A stretch of DNA of 54,181 nt, taken from a virus. The stretch's first letter is position 1; every line of letters starts with the position of its first letter. The stretch spans positions 1-54,181 of IMG/VR virus record IMGVR_UViG_3300036852_000023; one strand, given 5' to 3'. The notes beneath the pieces were generated by a model. That model saw only the letters and a list, made by a program, of their open reading frames with translations, was not told the DNA's origin and searched no databases. A program made the position numbers and the translations under genes. Below, piece after piece: positions 7,190 to 13,614 of this stretch.

Positions 7190-9331
7190 ATGGCAACTTT
7201 CTATCTTGACCTGGTGGGCGGCAATGACGCAAACGACGGGACAACTTTTGCTAACCGCTGGCTGACATTCACGAGCGGTGCCACGGCGGCACGCATTGCG
7301 CCAGGCGACACCATCCGCATTAAGCAGACGCCTAGCCCTACGCTGGTAGGAAATGCCACGTGGAACCAGAATAGTAAGACGGTCACGCTGGCAAGTGCAG
7401 TAACAGCAAACATTGACGATGGCGAATTGGCTTGGACTGCCAGCGCAAACGTAACGTCAACTGCCGATACCGCAATATTCAAAGAAGGTACGAAATCAGC
7501 GAAGCATGTCATCGCAGCCGGTTTTACAACTGGTCTGGCATCATATAAGTCATTTACCGCGACTGATTTCTCGGCGTACCAGCAGGTTAGTTTCTGGATC
7601 CGCACCAGCGTGACGATTGCCGCATCCGTGCTATCTATTCGCCTTTGCTCCGACAGCGCCGGGGCGACAACGGTAAACACGATTCTGATTCCGGCTATTA
7701 CCGTCAATAGACTAACCCCGGTCACGATTGATAATGCTGCGGCGCTGGGCTCATCTATTCAATCGGTGGCGCTATATGCGGAAAGCGACCCAGGTGCGCT
7801 AGATGTGTATTTGGACAATATCATCGCGTGCAAGGCTTCCAGCGCCGCCGATTCGCTGACGCTGACTAGCCTAATTGGCAAAGTCCATAACTTATCATGG
7901 GTGGCGTCCACTACCTACGCCGCTAATGACATCCGCCGCCCGACGCAGCCGAATCGCAACGGGTATAAATACAAAGTCACGGCAGGCGGAGGTGGTGCGG
8001 CTGGGGCTTCTGAGCCAACCTGGCCCACAGAGATTGGCAAAACCGTCGTAGACGGTGCCCTAACATGGACGTGCGAAGGTCTAGAAGATACATGGTATAG
8101 CCCGCAGTCAATTAATGGCACGGCCATAAAAATCGATAATGGCATGGGCACGCTTGGCAACGCTGGGCGCGGCTATCATGGCGATACTGAAACCATCTCC
8201 ACCTATAAACGCGAGACGGCGTTTATTTCTGCGCCAGGAACGACGAACGTTATTCAAGATTCTGGCACAATTGCTGGCGGTCAGATTACATTTACCGGCG
8301 GCTGGAATTCGACCGATATGAGTACGCAGATTGATGAGACGTGGATGGACGCGCGTAACGGCGTTGGAACAATGCTCACTGTGTCTAGTGCCAGATCCAA
8401 TCTGACGATCACAAACATTAATTCATGCCGTGGCGACATCGGGATTAATATTATTGGCAGGCATACCAACTTGCGGCATGTGCATTGTAATCACCATGCG
8501 ACCGCCAACATTATTCTGGATATGCCTGGAGAAACTGATTGCTTAAACGTAATCGGTAATAATTGTGTTGGTGGCAATTTCAGCCTTACGTGTGATGGCT
8601 CGCCAATGCTGCGGGCGGTGTCTGCGTGTAATTCCATCGCCCAGGGGATGAACGTAAACACTAACAGTATGAAGCTGATGGTTTATGACATGGTGGGCAA
8701 GAACAACGGCACTTACGCCGTATTAGGTACTGCATTCAGCAAATGCAATATTTCCGGTTTGGTTACTGGTGGCAATGGTAGCGGGTCAATCTCATCCATC
8801 GTATTTGATGGCATGACCTTGAACAACAGCCTGCTAGGCGATACGGTAGAATTTGCGACGATAACCGATTATTTCGACATTTATAACTATTCGCAAAAGC
8901 ACGACCAGACAGCGAATAACCATTTCATTGCGACTGATGGCGGGTCAATTATTTCCGCCACCGATCAAAGAAACACGCCATCCGGCATTAGTTGGAAATT
9001 CCGCCCGACCAGTACCACGCGGTCGAGCATGCACCCGCTTAAATTGCCGGTGGCGAAAATCGCTATCGCGGCCAATACCGCGACCACGATCAAAATCTAT
9101 GCGCGCCGGGATAGTACCGACATTAAGGGCCAACTATTCATCGCTGGCGGACAGGCGGCGGGGATTCCAGACGATGTGACGGCGGCCATGGAGCCGTCAA
9201 TCAACACCTGGCAGCAATTCCAAGTCACAGTAACGCCGACCGAAAATGCCGTGATTGAAGTATTGGTCAAGGCATGGGATGGCGTCGGGACAACAAACGC
9301 TTTCTGGGTTGATGACCTATCGGTGATTTGA
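7190..9331 (+). CDS. Large beta-helix/jelly-roll virion protein, possible head fibre or spike (713 aa)
   Basis: The domain layout can be read from the sequence. Residues 1-90 are a small beta domain. Residues about 95-215 form a carbohydrate-binding-type jelly roll (SAYQQVSFWIRTS, then DVYLDNIIACK). About 235-295 is a short module with TYAANDIRRP and EPTWPTEIGKTV, which I know as a recurrent phage sugar-binding-like unit. About 330-590 looks like a right-handed parallel beta-helix with Asn and Gly-rich turns. The last 120 residues form a second jelly roll ending FWVDDLSVI. Its place between coat and neck rather than after the tip argues for a head-attached fibre or decoration spike that binds glycans, though a tailspike is not excluded. 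No catalytic residues are evident. Confidence 0.7.
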   Translation: MATFYLDLVGGNDANDGTTFANRWLTFTSGATAARIAPGDTIRIKQTPSPTLVGNATWNQNSKTVTLASAVTANIDDGELAWTASANVTSTADTAIFKEGTKSAKHVIAAGFTTGLASYKSFTATDFSAYQQVSFWIRTSVTIAASVLSIRLCSDSAGATTVNTILIPAITVNRLTPVTIDNAAALGSSIQSVALYAESDPGALDVYLDNIIACKASSAADSLTLTSLIGKVHNLSWVASTTYAANDIRRPTQPNRNGYKYKVTAGGGGAAGASEPTWPTEIGKTVVDGALTWTCEGLEDTWYSPQSINGTAIKIDNGMGTLGNAGRGYHGDTETISTYKRETAFISAPGTTNVIQDSGTIAGGQITFTGGWNSTDMSTQIDETWMDARNGVGTMLTVSSARSNLTITNINSCRGDIGINIIGRHTNLRHVHCNHHATANIILDMPGETDCLNVIGNNCVGGNFSLTCDGSPMLRAVSACNSIAQGMNVNTNSMKLMVYDMVGKNNGTYAVLGTAFSKCNISGLVTGGNGSGSISSIVFDGMTLNNSLLGDTVEFATITDYFDIYNYSQKHDQTANNHFIATDGGSIISATDQRNTPSGISWKFRPTSTTRSSMHPLKLPVAKIAIAANTATTIKIYARRDSTDIKGQLFIAGGQAAGIPDDVTAAMEPSINTWQQFQVTVTPTENAVIEVLVKAWDGVGTTNAFWVDDLSVI

Positions 9332-9332
9332 T

Positions 9333-9506
9333 ATGACCACACGTGCAGACCTAGTAACTCTGGATTACGCATTTGGCGCGCAACCAGCCGCTTATGTGGC
9401 TGCTGTTGGCCCGACAGATACCACGCTGGATTATGTATCTGGCGCACAGCCATTCGTGGCGTTTGGTTCATCCGGCAATGTCGGGAACTTCTTTTTTGCG
9501 GTGTGA
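9333..9506 (+). CDS. Small hypothetical protein (57 aa)
   Basis: The frame starts one base after the previous stop. It contains two copies of a short motif, TLDYAFGAQP and TLDYVSGAQP, spaced 23 residues apart, and ends GNVGNFFFAV. The internal duplication suggests a repeated peptide that could pack against a beta-helix neighbour. The family is unknown. Neighbouring genes on both sides are structural. Confidence 0.6.
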   Translation: MTTRADLVTLDYAFGAQPAAYVAAVGPTDTTLDYVSGAQPFVAFGSSGNVGNFFFAV

Positions 9507-9509
9507 TAT

Positions 9510-10013
9510 ATGGCCTTAATTGTCGAAGACGGAACTGGCAAATCGGACGCTGAGAGCTTCATCAGTGTGGCCGATGCAGACACATATCACAGCAATCGCG
9601 CCAATACGGCATGGGCTGCATTAACCACGGCTAATAAAGAGGCATATCTTCGCCGCGCTACCGATTACATGGAACAGGTATATCGGATGCGGTGGTTTGG
9701 GTTTCGCAAGACTACGACCCAAGCACTTGATTGGCCGCGCATCAATGTGATGGTAGAAGATATTGCAGTTAGCTTTATGGTTAGCACAACCATCGTGCCG
9801 ACTGAGGTTAAGAATGCATGCGCCGAGATGGCATTAAAGGCCAGCACGGCCACGCTAGCGGCTGATATTCAACGCGAAAAGGTTAGGACTAAGGTTGGCC
9901 CAATTGAAGTTGAATATCGCGCTGGTGGCGTGCAATTCACCAAGTATCGGGCAATTGACAACATGCTGAAGATTTATCTCCAGCCTAGCAGTTCAAAGAT
10001 GGTGCGATCATGA
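9510..10013 (+). CDS. Head-tail adaptor protein (often labelled DnaT-like)
   Basis: This 167-residue protein begins MALIVEDGTGKSDAESFISV, the hallmark start of a phage family that databases label putative DnaT-like ssDNA-binding protein but whose position fits the gp6 or gp15-type head-tail connector. It carries a YHSNRANTAWAAL helix, then a GFRKTTTQALDWPR loop. It begins the neck cluster and overlaps the next gene by ATGA. The connector docks under the portal and receives the head-closure protein. I follow gene order rather than the DnaT label. Confidence 0.8.
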   Translation: MALIVEDGTGKSDAESFISVADADTYHSNRANTAWAALTTANKEAYLRRATDYMEQVYRMRWFGFRKTTTQALDWPRINVMVEDIAVSFMVSTTIVPTEVKNACAEMALKASTATLAADIQREKVRTKVGPIEVEYRAGGVQFTKYRAIDNMLKIYLQPSSSKMVRS

Positions 10014-10378
10014 GTTTTTATTCAGACTTGGCCGATGAGGCCGCCGCGCTTCTGCTTGAATTTGGCCAGTCTGTGACGCTGCGACAATTGGCTAATAGCT
10101 CGTATAGTGGTGGTTCTGTGACGCAAACGCCTACTGATTATATTGGGCTTGGTGCGGTATTTAATTTTGCACAGCGCGATATTGATGGAACGCTGATTAA
10201 GACTGGTGACCAGCAGTTATTGATGTCTGTATTTCAGACTAACGGCAGCGCCATGCCATTGCCGACAACGGCAGATCAAATCATCATCGGCAGTACGACT
10301 TATACAATTCAGCCTAGCAGAAAGGTTGACCCAGCGGGGACGGTGGTTCTGTACGACCTACATATAAGGGGGTTGTGA
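10010..10378 (+). CDS. Head closure / head-tail joining protein
   Basis: This 122-residue beta-rich protein contains GQSVTLRQLANSSYSGGSVT and ends in a KVDPAGTVVLYDLHI strand pair, the usual pattern of the SPP1 gp16 or lambda FII-like head-closure family. It overlaps the adaptor gene by four bases. It would cap the connector after packaging and present the surface for tail attachment. The family call is from pattern plus position. Confidence 0.75.
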   Translation: MSFYSDLADEAAALLLEFGQSVTLRQLANSSYSGGSVTQTPTDYIGLGAVFNFAQRDIDGTLIKTGDQQLLMSVFQTNGSAMPLPTTADQIIIGSTTYTIQPSRKVDPAGTVVLYDLHIRGL

Positions 10379-10557
10379 TGGATGAGCCAGAAGTACGCAT
10401 TGCATGGTGGATATATCCGTATATGTACGGATGTGCTTTTGTTGCATGGTTAATGCGGGTTGAGCCTGATGTTGATAAATTCCGCAAGACGATTCGCAAG
10501 GGCTTGTCAATCAAGCACAAACAGGATGGCAAATGGGCAATCTTTCGACGCAGCTAA
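10378..10557 (+). CDS. Small single-pass membrane-like protein (59 aa)
   Basis: An aromatic, hydrophobic segment (IAWWIYPYMYGCAFVAWLM) at residues about 8-26 is followed by a basic tail rich in Lys and Arg. I take the ATG at 10378; a GTG codon at 10375 precedes it in frame. The gene overlaps genes on both sides. A membrane-like protein inside a neck cluster is odd. It may be an accessory or immunity factor carried in the late operon. Confidence 0.55.
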   Translation: MDEPEVRIAWWIYPYMYGCAFVAWLMRVEPDVDKFRKTIRKGLSIKHKQDGKWAIFRRS

Positions 10558-11126
10558 GGGCATTCGCTGATAAGGCGATGGGCAATGCAGATAAGGTCAT
10601 TCGCACGGTCGTATTAGACTTAGGGACGTCTATCGTCGAACGTAATCCTGTGGGCGATCCTACGCTGTGGAAAATAAATACAGAAGCTGCCGCTCAGAAT
10701 AAAGCCGCATCTGAGACAAACGCACAATTGCGCGCAGACCCGGCCAATCTAACCAAGGCTGGAAGACTGAAAAAGGGTCTAAAAGTACAGCCAGTAACTA
10801 TTAAAGCGCCTGAAGGGTATGTAGGTGGTCGCAGCCGAAATAGTTGGATGTATAGCTTTGGCGCACCAGATAACACGCAGCCGCATCCAATGAGTGAGGA
10901 ATACAAAGGCGATCAGACTGGCAGCGAATCAAAGGCACGATTGAATGTGCTGAAATCCCCGCAACATGGGGCATTCGGCGTGCATTACATATCCAATAAC
11001 CTGCCGTATATGCATCGATTGGAATTTGAAGGATGGTCAAAACAAGCTCCGGCAGGGATGGTGCGCGTTAGTGTGGCGGAGTTCCAGCAATTCCTAACCG
11101 CTGCCGTTGAGAGCCTGCCGAAATGA
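10533..11126 (+). CDS. Neck / tail completion protein, HK97 gp10-like
   Basis: This 197-residue protein has the features of the HK97 gp10-type tail-completion family: a helical N-terminus with an NPVGDPTLWK segment and a C-terminal HYISNNLPYMHRLEFEGWS stretch followed by QAPAGMVRVSV. Family members join the head-closure ring to the tail terminator. It lies between head closure and the DUF4128-like terminator, the expected slot, and its stop overlaps the next start. Confidence 0.78.
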   Translation: MGNLSTQLRAFADKAMGNADKVIRTVVLDLGTSIVERNPVGDPTLWKINTEAAAQNKAASETNAQLRADPANLTKAGRLKKGLKVQPVTIKAPEGYVGGRSRNSWMYSFGAPDNTQPHPMSEEYKGDQTGSESKARLNVLKSPQHGAFGVHYISNNLPYMHRLEFEGWSKQAPAGMVRVSVAEFQQFLTAAVESLPK

Positions 11127-11539
11127 GCCAGCGAATAATCAGGGATTTGCTCGAACAGCGGCTAATGACCTGGGCTGAAGCACTTGTTCCGCCTATTCCC
11201 GTGCAGCATGAGAACGCGGATTTCACGCCGCCACAAACTAAGAAATATTTGCGATTCTTCCTATTGCCAGCGAATACAGGCAGCAATTTCCTGGCAGGCA
11301 CAGACCATGAATATTTGGGCGTGATGCAAATATCAATTGTGACCCCAAAGGGAACAGGTCCGAAAGTCGCAGAGGATTTAGTTGTATCGCTCGATGCGCT
11401 TTATCCGAATAATCTTCGGCTGACTTCTGGGGCTGTAACTGTGCAAATCACAACGCCGATCAGCGCGTTTACTGGCATTCAGGAAGAAGACGCGTTTGTT
11501 ATTCCTGTATCAGCAACATATCGTGCATTTGTCGTTTGA
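11123..11539 (+). CDS. Tail terminator protein (DUF4128-like)
   Basis: This 138-residue protein would end tail-tube growth and give the ring that docks to the head. It resembles DUF4128 or gpU-like terminators, with RLMTWAEALVPPIPVQHENADF near the start and a C-terminal FTGIQEEDAFVIPVSATYRA strand. It overlaps the upstream gene by ATGA. Its stop codon overlaps an ATG (TGATG, 11537-11541) that opens no frame as it stands but would become the tail tube start if the following 657 bases were absent. Confidence 0.8.
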   Translation: MSQRIIRDLLEQRLMTWAEALVPPIPVQHENADFTPPQTKKYLRFFLLPANTGSNFLAGTDHEYLGVMQISIVTPKGTGPKVAEDLVVSLDALYPNNLRLTSGAVTVQITTPISAFTGIQEEDAFVIPVSATYRAFVV

Positions 11540-11643
11540 TGTAAAATCAACGCGTAGTTTGATATACTTGATTAGAAATGCGAAACCGCAAAGTGCTGTC
11601 AACACAATGCGGCTTCTACCAGACAACTAGAGGAGTTAGTCGA

Positions 11644-12144
11644 ATGGCTAAGACGGATAATATCACGGCTGAACAAGTACGGGAATTGCTTGATTACGAT
11701 CCTGAGACTGGAATTTTTACATGGAAAGTCAAGTTAACTCGGTGGCATAAGATAGGCAGCATTGCTGCACATTTAAGTGGGGAATATCTACGAGTTAAGA
11801 TATTTGATAACTATATTAGGGCTCACCGGCTTGCTTGGTTATATGTATATGGTGAATTTCCAAAGCATGATATTGACCATCGAAACGGGAATCCACGAGA
11901 TAACAGTATCGCCAATCTGCGTGACGTGCCAACTTTTATTAATTTAGAAAACCAACGAAAACCAAGATCTAACAATAAAAGTGGCAGTGGATATCTAGGG
12001 GTCGGGTTTGAAAAAGGCAAGTGGCGCGCTCGAATTCGTGTTCACGGCAAGGAAATAAATCTAGGAAGGTTTAATACTCCACAAGAAGCGCATGAAGCTT
12101 ACATAGCTGCAAAAAGAATACTTCACGAAGGAAATACGCTTTAG
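11644..12144 (+). CDS. HNH homing endonuclease with AP2-type DNA-binding domain
   Basis: This 166-residue protein starts at ATG 11644 behind an AGAGGAG site. Residues about 60-100 hold the HNH core: RAHRLAWLYVYGEFP, then IDHRNGNPRDNSIANLR. The C-terminal 55 residues (SGSGYLGVGFEKGKWRARI, then NLGRFNTPQEAHEAY) are an AP2-like DNA-binding domain. Such proteins are mobile nucleases that cut an unoccupied copy of their insertion site. The gene is an island between tail terminator and tail tube, and its TAG stop is in frame with the tail tube reading frame. Confidence 0.88.
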   Translation: MAKTDNITAEQVRELLDYDPETGIFTWKVKLTRWHKIGSIAAHLSGEYLRVKIFDNYIRAHRLAWLYVYGEFPKHDIDHRNGNPRDNSIANLRDVPTFINLENQRKPRSNNKSGSGYLGVGFEKGKWRARIRVHGKEINLGRFNTPQEAHEAYIAAKRILHEGNTL

Positions 12145-12146
12145 TT

Positions 12147-12196
12147 CCATTCGCTTGAATGCCCGGCGAATGGGTTTATAGCCCTCGTCGGGCATT
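12147..12196 (+). promoter_or_regulatory. Candidate H-type RNA pseudoknot over the tail tube start
   Basis: Stem 1 pairs CCATTCGC (12147-12154) with GCGAATGG (12166-12173). Stem 2 pairs AATGCCCG (12158-12165), inside the stem 1 loop, with CGGGCATT (12189-12196). Both stems are perfect over 8 bp. There is no base between the two in the middle, which is ideal for coaxial stacking, and the loops are 3 and 15 bases. The last paired base is the first base of the TTG codon that opens the tail tube frame. It could control translation or be the 3' part of a folded mobile RNA. The two stems could also form as alternative hairpins. Confidence 0.65.
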
Positions 12197-12879
12197 TGAG
12201 TACGGCAGTTATCTGCCAGAAGGGAACCGTCATTTCAGTAAATCTGCCTAATGGCTCGCTAATCTCTATTGCGGCATCGTATGGCTCTGCCATCACTGTT
12301 ACCGCGTTGACTAACGCTAACCCAGCTGTTGCTACCGCAACGGCGCATGGTTTATCAAACGGTGATGTGATAGAAGTCACATCCGGCTGGGCGCGGCTAA
12401 ATGATAAAGTGGTGCGTGTCGCAAACGTAACCACAAACACATTTGAACTGGAAGGTATTAACACTACTTCCACCACGAGTTATCCAGCTGGCTCTGGTAC
12501 TGGTTCAGTACGTGAGTTACTGACGTTTACGCAGTTGGCGCAGGTACTATCAGTAACAAGCTCTGGCGGCGAACAGCAATTTGCCACATACCAATTCCTT
12601 GAGACTGATTTCCAAAACCGCATTCCGACTATCAAAAACGCTCAAGGTCTTACTTTGAGCGTAGCGGACGATCCGACTTTGGCCGGGTATACTTTGCTAT
12701 CCACCGCTAACGATGATCGCGCAAAACGCGGCGTGAAAGTCACTCTATCAAGTGGCGCATTGATTTTCTACAACGCTTACATCTCGCTTAACCGGACTCC
12801 GTCACTGACCGTTAACGAAGTGATGGCATCGGAGGCTACTTTGAGCTTCCTAAATGAACCCGTTCGTTATTCATCGTAA
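12196..12879 (+). CDS. Major tail tube protein
   Basis: This 227-residue beta protein stacks to form the tail tube. It lies between terminator and tail chaperone and has the usual two-part layout: a beta core, an inserted Ig-like segment at about residues 30-95 (TALTNANPAVATATAHGLSN, then WARLNDKVVRV), and a C-terminal strand set with VKVTLSSGALIFYNAY. The unspliced frame has only a TTG start at 12196 with no obvious ribosome site, and no ATG or GTG between the HNH stop and that codon. Removal of 11541-12197 would supply an ATG. A highly expressed structural gene with such a poor start is suspicious. Confidence 0.8.
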   Translation: MSTAVICQKGTVISVNLPNGSLISIAASYGSAITVTALTNANPAVATATAHGLSNGDVIEVTSGWARLNDKVVRVANVTTNTFELEGINTTSTTSYPAGSGTGSVRELLTFTQLAQVLSVTSSGGEQQFATYQFLETDFQNRIPTIKNAQGLTLSVADDPTLAGYTLLSTANDDRAKRGVKVTLSSGALIFYNAYISLNRTPSLTVNEVMASEATLSFLNEPVRYSS

Positions 12880-12895
12880 TATATAACGCATGACT

Positions 12896-12926
12896 CAGGG
12901 CATATCTAACGGTATGCCCTGCTTTT
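12896..12926 (+). terminator. Intrinsic terminator after the tail tube gene
   Basis: CAGGGCATA (12896-12904) pairs perfectly with TATGCCCTG (12913-12921) around an 8-base loop and is followed by CTTTT. It separates the abundant tail tube from the chaperone and tape measure, matching the coat terminator in logic. Partial read-through is expected because no strong promoter is visible before the next gene. Confidence 0.85.
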
Positions 12927-12945
12927 GGACTAACAGAGAGAACCC

Positions 12946-13260
12946 ATGGCCAAGATTACCCTAGCAGTAGAACCGACCTTCGAAGCCGATGCAAAAATCC
13001 CCGTCCCTGGCGTCGGGTTTGTGGCATTCAGAATGACTTTTAAATGGCGTTCCAAGACTGAGCTTAAGGCCTTCTTTGATTCCATTGAAGACCAGAAGAA
13101 TGATGCCGAAGCCATTTTGGCTATTGCTACCGGCTGGGAATTGGACGAGAAATTTGATGCAGACAATATCAATCGTCTGATCGAGAAATATGCACTCGCG
13201 CCGCGTGGCATTTACGACTCGTACATTAATGAGCTTGCGCTAGGCCGCATGGGAAACTAA
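12946..13260 (+). CDS. Tail assembly chaperone, short (G-like) form
   Basis: This 104-residue protein, beginning MAKITLAVEPTFEADAKIPV, lies between tube and tape measure, the position of lambda G. It would coat the tape measure protein during tail assembly and is absent from the finished tail. It ends LALGRMGN, and the final codons carry a -1 frameshift signal that yields a longer form. An AGAGAGAACCC site precedes the ATG. Confidence 0.82.
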   Translation: MAKITLAVEPTFEADAKIPVPGVGFVAFRMTFKWRSKTELKAFFDSIEDQKNDAEAILAIATGWELDEKFDADNINRLIEKYALAPRGIYDSYINELALGRMGN

Positions 13261-13610
13261 AAGCGGCGGCCCGTGCTTTATACACGAAGCCGCCGACAGC
13301 TCAAGAGGCTGCAGCATTTGGTTTAACCGTTGAAGAAGCTAGCGGTGAACCGGTGGAAGTTTGGCCGGATAATATTCAAACGGTAAATGTATTCATTGCC
13401 ATGTTGACGCAATGGAACTGCGTTGTAATACCGCCTGTTATTGGCTTGAACAAAGCTATCCCAGGGAAATTGATAAAAACTGGATTGAATTATGCCTGTC
13501 TTCCAGAAATTTGGCGTAGGACAAAAACACCAGTGAAAGATCGTGATGGAATATTCGAAGACATCCGCATAATGGAAGATGCGGCAATGGAAGAAATGCA
13601 AAAGGAGTAA
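12946..13610 (+). CDS. Tail assembly chaperone, frameshifted G-T form
   Basis: A -1 shift at GGGAAAC (13251-13257) moves ribosomes into a frame that is open to 13610, giving a 221-residue fusion. The added 117 residues begin LKAAARALYTKPP and contain VWPDNIQTVNVFIAMLTQW, then a C-terminal IFEDIRIMEDAAMEEMQ, which matches the DUF1799-like T domain that ends G-T fusions in many siphophages. In lambda the T part recruits the tube protein to the chaperone-coated tape measure. The extension has no good independent start, which supports frameshifting. Confidence 0.85.
13251..13295 (+). promoter_or_regulatory. Programmed -1 ribosomal frameshift signal
   Basis: The heptamer G GGA AAC is in the X XXY YYZ phase of the G frame and directly precedes its TAA stop. 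Six bases later a stem begins: CGGCGG (13264-13269) with CCGCCG (13290-13295), and inside it CGTG with CACG around a 7-base loop. Slippery site, spacer and stem match the known lambda G-T arrangement, where the heptamer is GGGAAAG. Confidence 0.9.
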
Positions 13611-13614
13611 AAAC

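Larger units (their letters stand above)
11541..12197 (+). mobile_element. HNH-endonuclease insertion at the tail tube start codon; possible intron-like element
   Basis: Between the tail terminator and the tail tube lies a 657-base segment holding one HNH gene, 103 bases of 5' sequence and 53 bases of 3' sequence. Joining base 11540 to 12198 gives TTTGATGAGTACGG, which creates an ATG overlapping the terminator stop and begins the tail tube as MSTAVICQKG. The two ends share TG, so the exact junction is ambiguous. The 5' part can fold into CCGCA/TGCGG (11587-11613) and GACAACT/AGTTAGTC hairpins, the latter with the HNH ribosome site in its loop. A pseudoknot sits at the 3' end. I could not find clear group I or group II core motifs, and neither end obeys their usual splice-site rules. 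It may be an intron-like element or a plain insertion that left a weak TTG start. Confidence 0.5.

Noticed and set aside
9510-10013. Label as a DnaT-like ssDNA-binding replication protein.
   Set aside because: The database label rests on a name inherited by similarity. Gene order and coupling to head closure favour a head-tail connector.
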